This document shows positions 1 to 4,759 of a DNA stretch of 5,227 nt, in pieces. Location: positions 1 through 5,227 of the forward strand of contig JACETS010000178.1 of NCBI GenBank assembly GCA_013911195.1, given 5' to 3'. The stretch is from Verrucomicrobiales bacterium. Lineage in GTDB: Bacteria > Verrucomicrobiota > Verrucomicrobiia > Verrucomicrobiales > DEV007. Position numbers and translations under genes: made by a program. Within the stretch, counting starts at the first letter, position 1, and each line of letters begins with the position of its first letter. Under the pieces are notes generated by a model. The model ran no database searches. It was given only the letters and a program-made list of their open reading frames with translations, and was not told the DNA's origin.

Positions 1-144
1 TGATAATTTTGCGTTAGGTAAAATAACTCCGCTTTCAAGACCAAAGTCACCTAGGCTGAATATTTTATGATCACCACCAGCAAAACAAAAAGGTGAAAGT
101 ATAAAGAATAAGGACAAGAATTTTATAATTTTTATTTTAGTCAT
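1..144 (-). CDS. Exported alpha/beta hydrolase, MetX-like (5' part only; 3' end beyond the left edge)
   Basis: Reading from an ATG at 144-142 leftward, the frame stays open for 48 codons to the window edge. Residues 1-22 look like a signal peptide: lysines at 3, 5 and 8, a hydrophobic core (FLSLFFILSPF), then a CFA-GG cleavage region. The mature part begins with HKIFSLGDFGLESGVILPNAKLS. This resembles the N-terminal strand region of homoserine O-acetyltransferase-like alpha/beta hydrolases ('LGDF.LESG..LP.A.L.Y.TYG'). True MetX enzymes are cytoplasmic, so an exported form more likely acts on an extracytoplasmic ester or acyl substrate than in methionine synthesis. The catalytic Ser-Asp-His lie outside the window. 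There is no clear Shine-Dalgarno sequence; a TATAAA box lies just upstream at 165-160. The family call rests on about 20 residues, so the existence of the gene is surer than its function. Confidence 0.65.
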   Translation of the reverse strand, partial: MTKIKIIKFLSLFFILSPFCFAGGDHKIFSLGDFGLESGVILPNAKLS

Positions 145-249
145 TTAACTATGATTCTATTTATACCGCATTCTGCAACGCCTGAGAAACTTTCCTAGTA
201 ATATCTTCACTCATAACCTAACAGGCGCGCAGGGTGCATCGTAGGTTAT
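145..249. other. Intergenic region with a palindrome and a 17-codon micro-ORF
   Basis: This stretch separates the propeller gene from the MetX-like hydrolase gene, both on the minus strand. It holds the inverted repeat at 213-249 (listed separately) and a minus-strand micro-ORF, ATG at 214-212 to TAA at 163-161, encoding MSEDITRKVSQALQNAV. The micro-ORF has no visible ribosome-binding site and I do not recognise it. It could be a leader peptide, the relic of a gene start, or chance. A -10-like TATAAA lies at 165-160 on the minus strand without a convincing -35 box. Confidence 0.4.
213..249. repeat. Two-block imperfect palindrome after the propeller gene
   Basis: The outer arms are a perfect 8-bp inverted repeat, ATAACCTA (213-220) and TAGGTTAT (242-249). 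Inside, GCGC (227-230) can pair with GTGC (234-237; one G-U) around an AGG loop, leaving unequal internal loops of 6 and 4 nt. It begins directly after the propeller stop codon (252-250). The T-rich tract follows only on the plus strand, so it is not a convincing terminator for the minus-strand genes. Part of it (235-245, TGCATCGTAGG) recurs inverted, with one change, at 3799-3809. It may be a remnant of a dispersed palindromic repeat or a recombination site. Confidence 0.55.
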
Positions 250-1542
250 TTATTTTTTCTTCGGGAAATATCTTGGACCCATCGTGAGACTATTATGACC
301 ATATGCAATTTTAATGAACTTTTGGTTCTTTACTAACTCAAAGTCACCAACAACATCGTAAACTTCTATCCTCCCATGAGCCGGACTACCATGGAACAAC
401 TTGTCACCCTCAGGTGTAAATTCTATTCCTTGACTGCCTCCTGAAGCATCAATGTGATAAAGAAGTCTTGGCGGATCTGATTCAATATCAAGAACGGCTA
501 AAGCGTTTTTTTGGTGGGCAAGACATGTAACAACTGCCATTTTTCCATTAGGGTGAAAAGCAAAACTTTCTAACCCGTCACCAACCTGTTTGATCACTTG
601 AGTTATCTTGGGCCTATCTAAAGTAAGGTCAGCAATTAATATGTCACATAAATCTAAACCATTGTAAATAGTTCTTTGACAAATAAAACCTCTCTTACCG
701 TCAGGAGAAATCCTTAAGATAACGCCTGAGTCCAGATATTCAGTATCCAGACCTGACTCTATTTGAATATCATTTATGTGGATAACTTTATTGTCTTTAA
801 TTTCGTACCATTCTGGAATAGCAGGCTTGCCAGGAACTCTTGGGGATCTCGCTGCAAGAATATTTTTTCCATTAGGATGAATCCAAAAACAACCAAGCCC
901 ATAGCTAATTTTACTTCTTTCTAACTCAATTAATTTTCCATTTTTTAGCGTGTAGGTGATAAAATTTTCTAAGCAGACGGCAATAAAACGCTTTTTATCA
1001 GGGTGTGATAGTATGTGGATTGGTTTGTCGTCGACCAAAACTCTATCAACAACTCTGTGATTTGAGTCATATAAATCGACAACTTGAATCATATCAGAAA
1101 GTTGAGGCGAAAGATTTTCTTTTTGTAATAACTCAGGGGTCAGTTCCCTATTTGTTAATGGTTCGGTAAGTGAATACGAAAGCTTGTCCAAGGGACTACC
1201 CTCACCTCTCCAAGAGTGGTTGGTTGAAATGCCATATCTACCATCAGAGGACATGGCCATAGTGGGAGTTCCAGCGATTGTAGCTGCAATAGTCCCGTAA
1301 ACTGTCTTTACAATTGGTGGATGATCAGGTCCCAAATGTATGACGGAAAATGAATCTTTGGCAGCAAGTCTGTTATCGTAAGGTTTAACACTGGAAAATA
1401 GCCATATTGCCTCGGTTTCCCCATCCTGTGTACTAAAGAGAGTTAAAGGAGTTTGCGTTGTTATGTAAGGCTTTTCTTCTGCACGTAGAATACACGCACT
1501 TAAAAATAATAATATTATGGTAATAGGCTTTATTATGATCAT
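250..1542 (-). CDS. Exported beta-propeller protein (YncE/lactonase-like)
   Basis: This 430-residue protein has an N-terminal export signal (residues 1-21). Cleavage could be by signal peptidase I after LRA, or Cys17 in LSAC could serve as a lipobox; I favour the former because hydrophobic residues follow the cysteine. At least six blade signatures of the form 'hxPDGKxhhhh' are visible: MSSDGRYGIS (97), SHPDKKRFIAVC (179), IHPNGKNILAA (221), ISPDGKRGFIC (278), FHPNGKMAVVTC (329) and FTPEGDKLFHGS (375). Each sits next to strand stretches such as QVVDLYDS and ALAVLDIES. This is typical of periplasmic seven-bladed propellers of the YncE/YVTN/lactonase type, and the length fits. I see no clear catalytic or metal-binding set, so a binding or scaffold role is as likely as enzymatic activity. 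The start has no Shine-Dalgarno sequence, only an A/T-rich leader. The gene has its own upstream region with two dyads (1562-1624), so it is probably transcribed separately from the YwqK pair. Confidence 0.82.
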   Translation of the reverse strand: MIIIKPITIILLFLSACILRAEEKPYITTQTPLTLFSTQDGETEAIWLFSSVKPYDNRLAAKDSFSVIHLGPDHPPIVKTVYGTIAATIAGTPTMAMSSDGRYGISTNHSWRGEGSPLDKLSYSLTEPLTNRELTPELLQKENLSPQLSDMIQVVDLYDSNHRVVDRVLVDDKPIHILSHPDKKRFIAVCLENFITYTLKNGKLIELERSKISYGLGCFWIHPNGKNILAARSPRVPGKPAIPEWYEIKDNKVIHINDIQIESGLDTEYLDSGVILRISPDGKRGFICQRTIYNGLDLCDILIADLTLDRPKITQVIKQVGDGLESFAFHPNGKMAVVTCLAHQKNALAVLDIESDPPRLLYHIDASGGSQGIEFTPEGDKLFHGSPAHGRIEVYDVVGDFELVKNQKFIKIAYGHNSLTMGPRYFPKKK

Positions 1543-1561
1543 TTTAATTTTTTAATAGATT

Positions 1562-1583
1562 TCAGTTACTTTTATCTAACTGA
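1562..1583. promoter_or_regulatory. Dyad close upstream of the propeller gene, possible operator
   Basis: A perfect 7-bp inverted repeat, TCAGTTA (1562-1568) and TAACTGA (1577-1583), is separated by 8 nt and lies 20-41 bp upstream of the propeller start codon. The size and position fit a dimeric repressor operator or a leader hairpin. On the minus strand TTGATG and, 16 nt on, TAGATA (inside this dyad) form a poor promoter-like pair. No regulator is visible in the window. Confidence 0.35.
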
Positions 1584-1604
1584 TACAGAAAAAACATCAA
1601 GTCT

Positions 1605-1624
1605 AGTGTTGCATTATCAACACT
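1605..1624. promoter_or_regulatory. Second dyad upstream of the propeller gene (operator or weak terminator)
   Basis: AGTGTTG (1605-1611) and CAACACT (1618-1624) form a perfect 7-bp inverted repeat with a 6-nt loop. On the minus strand a run of six T (1594-1589) follows, but only after a 10-nt gap, so it is a poor intrinsic terminator for the upstream YwqK-like gene. Because it lies about 60-80 bp ahead of the propeller gene and near the dyad at 1562-1583, a regulatory role is equally possible. Confidence 0.3.
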
Positions 1625-1650
1625 GTTAATAACAGAACCCAACCACCGCT

Positions 1651-1718
1651 AATGGTCCATGGCAGGTGGGCACCCCACACAATCCCCGAACAAGGGACCA
1701 TGGATCAGGGGTCAGTGG
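1651..1718. repeat. Intergenic palindromic repeat, copy 1
   Basis: The segment 1661-1712 matches 3702-3753 at 48 of 52 positions, in the same orientation, including a 23-nt identical stretch starting at 1671. It can fold: ATGGTCC (1652-1658) pairs with GGACCAT (1695-1701), and GTGGG (1666-1670) with CCCAC (1674-1678). An outer AACCAC (1641-1646) pairs with GTGGTT (1715-1720) and so reaches into the TAA of the 229-residue gene (1721-1719). The element therefore abuts the 3' end of the YwqK lipoprotein pair. It has no coding potential that I can see. Confidence 0.8.
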
Positions 1719-2408
1719 TTATTTAGCTTCAGCTTCTTTCCTTGAATCAACAGGTTCGCCTTTACTGTTCCAAAACTTTTCATAAATACGTTTGCTGCCC
1801 TTGAACTTTGCTTTGTATGACGTCTTCCCGTTTTTATGCCAATTAAAGATTAACCCATCATCAGGCTCGCCTTTGCTGTTCCAAAACTTTGCAGAAATCT
1901 TTTCACCGTCCTTGAAGTCTACTTCCCTCTTTTTCTGCCCGTTTTCATGCCACCAAACGCATAATCCATCCTCTTTACCATCCTTGAAGTACCTTTCCGA
2001 CGACTTTTCCCCGTTCCGATGCCAGTGAGTGTGTAGCCCTTCCTTCTTTCTATTCTCGTAGTTTCCTTCACTAAACTTATTCCCATTACTGTACCACGAC
2101 AACCATATCCCATCCCTCACGCCATCCTTGTATTTCCCTTCGCTCCGCTTCTGACCGTTTTCATACCACGACGCCCATGGCCCATCATCCTTGCCGTCCT
2201 TAAAGTTTCCTTCTTGGCTTTTTTGTCCGTTTTCATGCCACAACACGGCCTTGCCTGTATAAAGAGTATCTGAACCTTTAAGATAAGCGATGGTATAACC
2301 TTCACGAAAATCCAATTCATCCCAATTAATCCCCTCGTTTTTCCCCACACACCCCCCAAGAAGCAGGGGCAGTGTTACAATGATCAGGAATAAGGGTACG
2401 GGGTTCAT
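1719..2408 (-). CDS. YwqK-like (MORN_2 repeat) lipoprotein
   Basis: This 229-residue protein begins with a lipoprotein signal peptide ending in LLGGC (Cys20), so it is probably anchored in a membrane facing the periplasm or outside. A short header, 'WDELDFREGYTIAYLKGSDTLYTGK' in outline (29-53), precedes five repeats with an exact 24-residue period: WHENGQK (57), WYENGQK (81), WYSNGNK (105), WHRNGEK (129), WHENGQK (153), each followed by 'xxEGxFKDGKxDG'. The C-terminus carries the motif FWNSKGEP twice (175 and near 214), the last copy followed by VDSRKEAEAK. This matches the MORN variant family usually annotated 'YwqK family antitoxin', but that name comes from a Bacillus locus and no toxin is nearby. 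Its ATG lies 3 bp after the stop of the 404-residue paralogue, so the two are almost surely co-translated. The function is unknown; protein binding or cell-surface structure is plausible. Confidence 0.88.
   Translation of the reverse strand: MNPVPLFLIIVTLPLLLGGCVGKNEGINWDELDFREGYTIAYLKGSDTLYTGKAVLWHENGQKSQEGNFKDGKDDGPWASWYENGQKRSEGKYKDGVRDGIWLSWYSNGNKFSEGNYENRKKEGLHTHWHRNGEKSSERYFKDGKEDGLCVWWHENGQKKREVDFKDGEKISAKFWNSKGEPDDGLIFNWHKNGKTSYKAKFKGSKRIYEKFWNSKGEPVDSRKEAEAK
1881..2240 (-). repeat. 72-bp tandem coding repeats in the 229-residue YwqK-like gene
   Basis: Five 24-codon units encode the WxxNGxK...FKDGKxDG repeats. The segment 1862-1918, covering the last unit and the WNSKGEP footer, matches 2441-2497 of the upstream paralogue at 54 of 57 bases. 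This points to recent duplication or gene conversion between neighbouring genes. Confidence 0.8.
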
Positions 2409-2411
2409 GGG

Positions 2412-3626
2412 TTATTTTTGAGCTTCTTCAAATGAATCAACAGGCTCGCCTTTGCTGTTCCATAACTTTTCAGAAATCTTTTCACCATCCTTGAAGTTGG
2501 ATTCTATTCCCTTCTGTCCATTTTCATGCCAAGCCACATACAGCCCGTCTCTCCTGCCATCCTTGTAGGTTCTTTCCGACTTCTTTTGTCCGTTGTCATG
2601 CCACTCCTCATACAGCCCCTCCTGCTTGCCGTTCATCCAGTTTACTTCTGCCATTTTCTGCCCTCCAATTTCATGCCACGCGATCTCTGAGCCTTCTTTT
2701 TTACCGTTCTTGAAGTTCATTTCTGCTTTCTTCTGCCCTATTTCATACCACACAAAGGATAACCCCTCTTGTTTTCCATTCTTGAAGTTCATTTCTTTTT
2801 TCTTCAGTCGGTTTGCATGGAACTCGAATAATTTTCCTGTATAAGGGGTATCTGAATCTTTTAAGTAGATGAAACCTTTACGGTTGATTGTTTGGTCTAA
2901 ATTAACCCCACCTTCAGCTTCTTCTAATGAATCAGCAGGCTCGCCTTTGTTGTCCCAATATTTAGAAGCTCTTATTATTCCAAATCTATAATACTCTTCA
3001 GATCTTATCTTCCCATTCGCAAACCAAGTTACAGAATCACCATGTTGCTTTCCTTCACTAAAATTTGTTTCAAGCCTTTTCTCTCCATTGACATACCACA
3101 TAACCTGTAGCCCATCCTCCTTGCCGTCCTTGAAGTTTGCTTCGATCTCCTTCTGTCCGTTTTCGTGCCAACTCTTCACTAGCCCCTCCGGTTTACCGTC
3201 TTTCATATTTGTTTCCATTAGTTTCTGCCCGTTTTCATACCACCCAAAGCTTAACCCCTCCGGTTTACCGTTCTTGAAGTTCATTTTTGCTTCTTTTTTC
3301 CCATTTTCATACCACGTAACTAATCCATCCGGCTTACCGTTCTTGAAGTTCATTTCTGCTTTCTTCTGCCCGTTGACATACATTTTAAAACTCTTTCCTG
3401 TGTAAGAAGAATCTTCGAAATATGCGATCCCGTCACGAAACTCCAAATCATCCATTTTAACGCCGTCAGTGTTGGGTTTAGACTCAGCGAGTGGTTCTTC
3501 AGTCTTAGCTTCCTCTTTAACTTCCAGCTCCTTTTCTTCTACGGGCTTAGTCTCAGTGGTAGATTCATCCTTTCCGCTACATCCCACAGCGAGAATGGTG
3601 ATAGCAATCAATAGTAAATTCTTCAT
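2412..3626 (-). CDS. Double-module YwqK-like (MORN_2 repeat) lipoprotein
   Basis: This 404-residue protein starts with a signal peptide ending in AVGC (Cys16), followed by a Glu/Lys-rich, probably disordered tether (17-55). Two similar halves follow. Half one has the header LEFRDGIAYFEDSSYTGK (61-78), tryptophan repeats at 105, 129, 153, 177 and 201 (24-residue period), and the footer YWDNKGEPADSLEEAEGG (223-240). Half two has the header GFIYLKDSDTPYTGK (251-265), repeats at about 269, 293, 317, 342 and 366, and the footer LWNSKGEPVDSFEEAQK (388-404). Each half corresponds to the mature 229-residue neighbour, so the gene looks like a fusion of two tandem copies in which the inner stop and signal peptide were lost. 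Two adjacent repeats in half two share an ENG-to-EIG change, and one has an extra Gly (WHEIGGQK). The start at 3626 is chosen for the signal peptide; AGGG lies 7 nt upstream. It is probably the first gene of the operon with the 229-residue gene. Confidence 0.88.
   Translation of the reverse strand: MKNLLLIAITILAVGCSGKDESTTETKPVEEKELEVKEEAKTEEPLAESKPNTDGVKMDDLEFRDGIAYFEDSSYTGKSFKMYVNGQKKAEMNFKNGKPDGLVTWYENGKKEAKMNFKNGKPEGLSFGWYENGQKLMETNMKDGKPEGLVKSWHENGQKEIEANFKDGKEDGLQVMWYVNGEKRLETNFSEGKQHGDSVTWFANGKIRSEEYYRFGIIRASKYWDNKGEPADSLEEAEGGVNLDQTINRKGFIYLKDSDTPYTGKLFEFHANRLKKKEMNFKNGKQEGLSFVWYEIGQKKAEMNFKNGKKEGSEIAWHEIGGQKMAEVNWMNGKQEGLYEEWHDNGQKKSERTYKDGRRDGLYVAWHENGQKGIESNFKDGEKISEKLWNSKGEPVDSFEEAQK
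2439..3383 (-). repeat. 72-bp tandem coding repeats in the 404-residue YwqK-like gene, in two blocks
   Basis: Two blocks of 24-codon repeats (about 3383-2937 and 2822-2439) are separated by a footer and a header module. A 38-bp stretch is identical at 2701-2738 and 3334-3371, once in each block, 633 bp apart. This supports duplication of a block rather than slow convergence of single repeats. Confidence 0.8.
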
Positions 3627-3684
3627 CCCAAAACCCTAACGCTCCACACAAAACTAACCAATTACAAAATCACGATAAATTTAT

Positions 3685-3760
3685 AATGGTCAATGGCAGA
3701 TGGCAGGTGGTCACCCCACACAATCCCCGAACAACGGACCATGAATCATGGGTTATGTGG
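3685..3760. repeat. Intergenic palindromic repeat, copy 2
   Basis: This is the partner of the repeat at 1651-1718, in direct orientation about 2.03 kb away; its core 3702-3753 matches at 48 of 52 bases. It contains an extra tandem 7-mer ATGGCAG (3693-3699, 3700-3706) that is single in copy 1. Pairings visible here are ATGGTC (3686-3691) with GACCAT (3737-3742), a perfect 9-bp CACCCCACA (3712-3720) with TGTGGGGTG (3756-3764), and a 13-bp palindrome at 3739-3751. It lies upstream of the 404-residue gene, so the two copies bracket the YwqK lipoprotein pair. Confidence 0.8.
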
Positions 3761-3792
3761 GGTGGGATTTTCACTTATTAACTTTTCAATGC

Positions 3793-3831
3793 TAACATCC
3801 TACAATGCACAAGGTGCGTTACTATTTGTTA
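3793..3831. repeat. Two-block palindrome overlapping the 3' end of the 143-residue gene
   Basis: The outer arms TAACA (3793-3797) and TGTTA (3827-3831) enclose the inner arms GCAC (3807-3810) and GTGC (3814-3817) around AAG. The right arm overlaps the last codons and the TAG stop (3824-3822) of the small membrane protein gene. CCTACAATGCAC (3799-3810) matches, inverted and with one change, the palindrome at 213-249. No T-run follows on the minus strand, so this is not a standard terminator. Confidence 0.4.
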
Positions 3832-4223
3832 TTGGTCGGGGGTGAATCTTTTTGTTCACTATTACTATTGATTTCTTGAGCCTTTAATAATCCCTCTAAT
3901 GCTGTTCTCAGTTTTTGACCTGATAGAGATCGAATCGGATCCCTCTCTTGAAAAAAGAGTTTTATTGTTCGCTCGTCCTTCAAGATTACATCGAGACCAA
4001 ATTCTTCTAGTGAAATATCAATATTCATCGCTGTAGTGGTTATACCCGATACATCAGGTATAGATTCTAGACTATGGACAATCCTGTTGAAAACTCCGTA
4101 ATAACCGAACTCATAACCCCTATTTTTAGCTATATCCCATCGATAAAAAAGTACATAACCTATCACAGTAAGGATAATAAGAGTGATTGATAGTAATAGA
4201 TTCTTATTAATCTTATATTTCAT
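3822..4223 (-). CDS. Small membrane-anchored protein of unknown function
   Basis: From the chosen ATG at 4223-4221 the protein is 133 residues. A lysine-rich N-terminus (MKYKINKN) is followed by one hydrophobic segment (LLLSITLIILTVIGYVLFY) and then YRWDIAKNRG, which suggests an N-in signal anchor. The remaining ~100 residues would be extracytoplasmic and end in a polar, low-complexity tail (NSNSEQKDSPPTNNK). An in-frame ATG at 4253 would add MFDEDVQTSA. I prefer the inner start because the basic residues then directly precede the membrane segment and because the outer ATG falls within the palindrome at 4245-4285; neither start has a Shine-Dalgarno sequence. The gene is AT-rich (28-30% GC in two 60-base samples) next to the GC-richer gene upstream. 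I recognise no family. The small size, single anchor and position among YwqK paralogues would also fit an immunity-type protein, but nothing proves it. Confidence 0.65.
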   Translation of the reverse strand: MKYKINKNLLLSITLIILTVIGYVLFYRWDIAKNRGYEFGYYGVFNRIVHSLESIPDVSGITTTAMNIDISLEEFGLDVILKDERTIKLFFQERDPIRSLSGQKLRTALEGLLKAQEINSNSEQKDSPPTNNK

Positions 4224-4244
4224 TGCTGAGGTTTGAACATCTTC

Positions 4245-4285
4245 GTCGAACATCTAAGTGCAGTCACTGTTGCGCTTTGTTCGGC
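4245..4285. repeat. Two-block stem, attC-like palindrome between the two small membrane-protein genes
   Basis: Read on the minus strand, GCCGAAC (4285-4279) pairs with GTTCGAC (4251-4245) at 6 of 7 positions. Inside, AAGCGCA pairs with TGCACTT at 6 of 7, around an 8-nt loop. Spacers of 1 and 4 nt separate the blocks, giving a bulged stem of 41 nt. The arrangement resembles integron attC sites (R''-L''-loop-L'-R'), but the terminal boxes have G/C where RYYYAAC/GTTRRRY needs a pyrimidine/purine, and the site is shorter than known ones. It lies 35 bp after one gene and just before the next. Confidence 0.4.
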
Positions 4286-4320
4286 AATGACTTGTTCATT
4301 TATGGGACTGCTCACTGAGA

Positions 4321-4755
4321 TTAAAAATCTGGGGGGTGCACTCTGCTTTGGGGGGCATCAAGCTCGCGTTTTGGCTTACCATGGCCAATGGCAAATGTGC
4401 TGCGCTTCCGGTCCAAGCCAGCCTTCCAAGTTCCTCGCTCCGTCACGGTGACAACATCCGAAGTCGCGTCATAGGTCAGGGCAACATCCCTCCACCGAGT
4501 GGCTTGATGGTCAATGTAGCACCAACCCCAGCCCCCCTTTGGGGAACGCATATAGAATGAGACTGTATAAGGCTCAAAGCTCCAGTTGCATCGTTGAGTG
4601 ACTCTGTACTCTGAGCCGTCTGGCAAGTGGATTGATGCCAGTAGACCGCTGCCGCCAGGTTGGACAATTGCAAAAAAGAGTCCGGAAATCGTGATGGTGA
4701 AAGCAATGCAGCAACAAAGAGAAATTCGAATGGTCTTTTTGAATACAGTTTTCAT
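4321..4755 (-). CDS. Single-TM protein of unknown function, GC-rich relative to its neighbours
   Basis: This 144-residue protein has a basic N-terminus (MKTVFKKTIR), a hydrophobic segment at about 11-31 that includes Cys14-16, and a ~112-residue domain that is probably extracytoplasmic. That domain has a well-formed, aromatic-rich core (LPDGSEYRVTQ, PYTVSFYMRSP, WGWCYIDHQ, WRDVALTYD, VTVTERG), suggesting a small beta-rich fold. Cys56 and Cys79 could form a disulfide. I do not recognise a named family, though the dense conserved-looking core argues for a real protein. Its ATG is 4 bp after the stop of the upstream YwqK-like gene, with GGGAG about 15 nt before it, so co-transcription is likely. 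GC is about 51% by hand count, against 27-42% in sampled 60-base lines of the genes on both sides, suggesting a different recent origin. Confidence 0.72.
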   Translation of the reverse strand: MKTVFKKTIRISLCCCIAFTITISGLFFAIVQPGGSGLLASIHLPDGSEYRVTQRCNWSFEPYTVSFYMRSPKGGWGWCYIDHQATRWRDVALTYDATSDVVTVTERGTWKAGLDRKRSTFAIGHGKPKRELDAPQSRVHPPDF

Positions 4756-4759
4756 GAGA

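Noticed and set aside
161..214. Micro-ORF MSEDITRKVSQALQNAV as a confirmed gene
   Set aside because: It has only 17 codons, no ribosome site and no recognisable homologue. It is recorded in the intergenic entry but not called as a CDS.
213..249. Intrinsic terminator for the propeller gene
   Set aside because: On the minus strand the stem is followed by GAGTGAAG, not by a T-run. The T-rich side faces the plus strand, which has no gene upstream.
1919..2359. Minus-strand frames at 1919-2113 and 2117-2359
   Set aside because: They are shifted-frame shadows inside the 229-residue gene, whose frame has a lipoprotein signal and exact repeat period.
1792..3405. Plus-strand open frames antisense to the YwqK-like genes (1792-2028, 2593-2844, 3088-3405) with repeated Ser/Pro/Phe-rich sequence
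   Set aside because: Their repetitiveness mirrors the 24-residue repeats on the other strand, whose Lys/Asn/Gly codons give few antisense stops. They have no signal, no ribosome site and no sensible composition.
3666..3695. Promoter for the YwqK operon with TTGACC (5 of 6 to TTGACA) on the minus strand
   Set aside because: No acceptable -10 hexamer occurs at 16-18 nt spacing, and the TATAAA nearby is too close to that -35 box.
4381..4397. Similarity of ATGGCCAATGGCAAATG to the start of the intergenic repeat at 3686
   Set aside because: The match is short, lies inside the coding frame of the 144-residue gene and does not extend into the repeat core.
4233..4706. Frames at 4233-4451 (+), 4336-4560 (+) and 4476-4706 (-)
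   Set aside because: They overlap the GC-rich 144-residue gene in other frames. Higher GC lengthens chance frames, and only the 4321-4755 frame has an N-terminal membrane segment and a coherent core.
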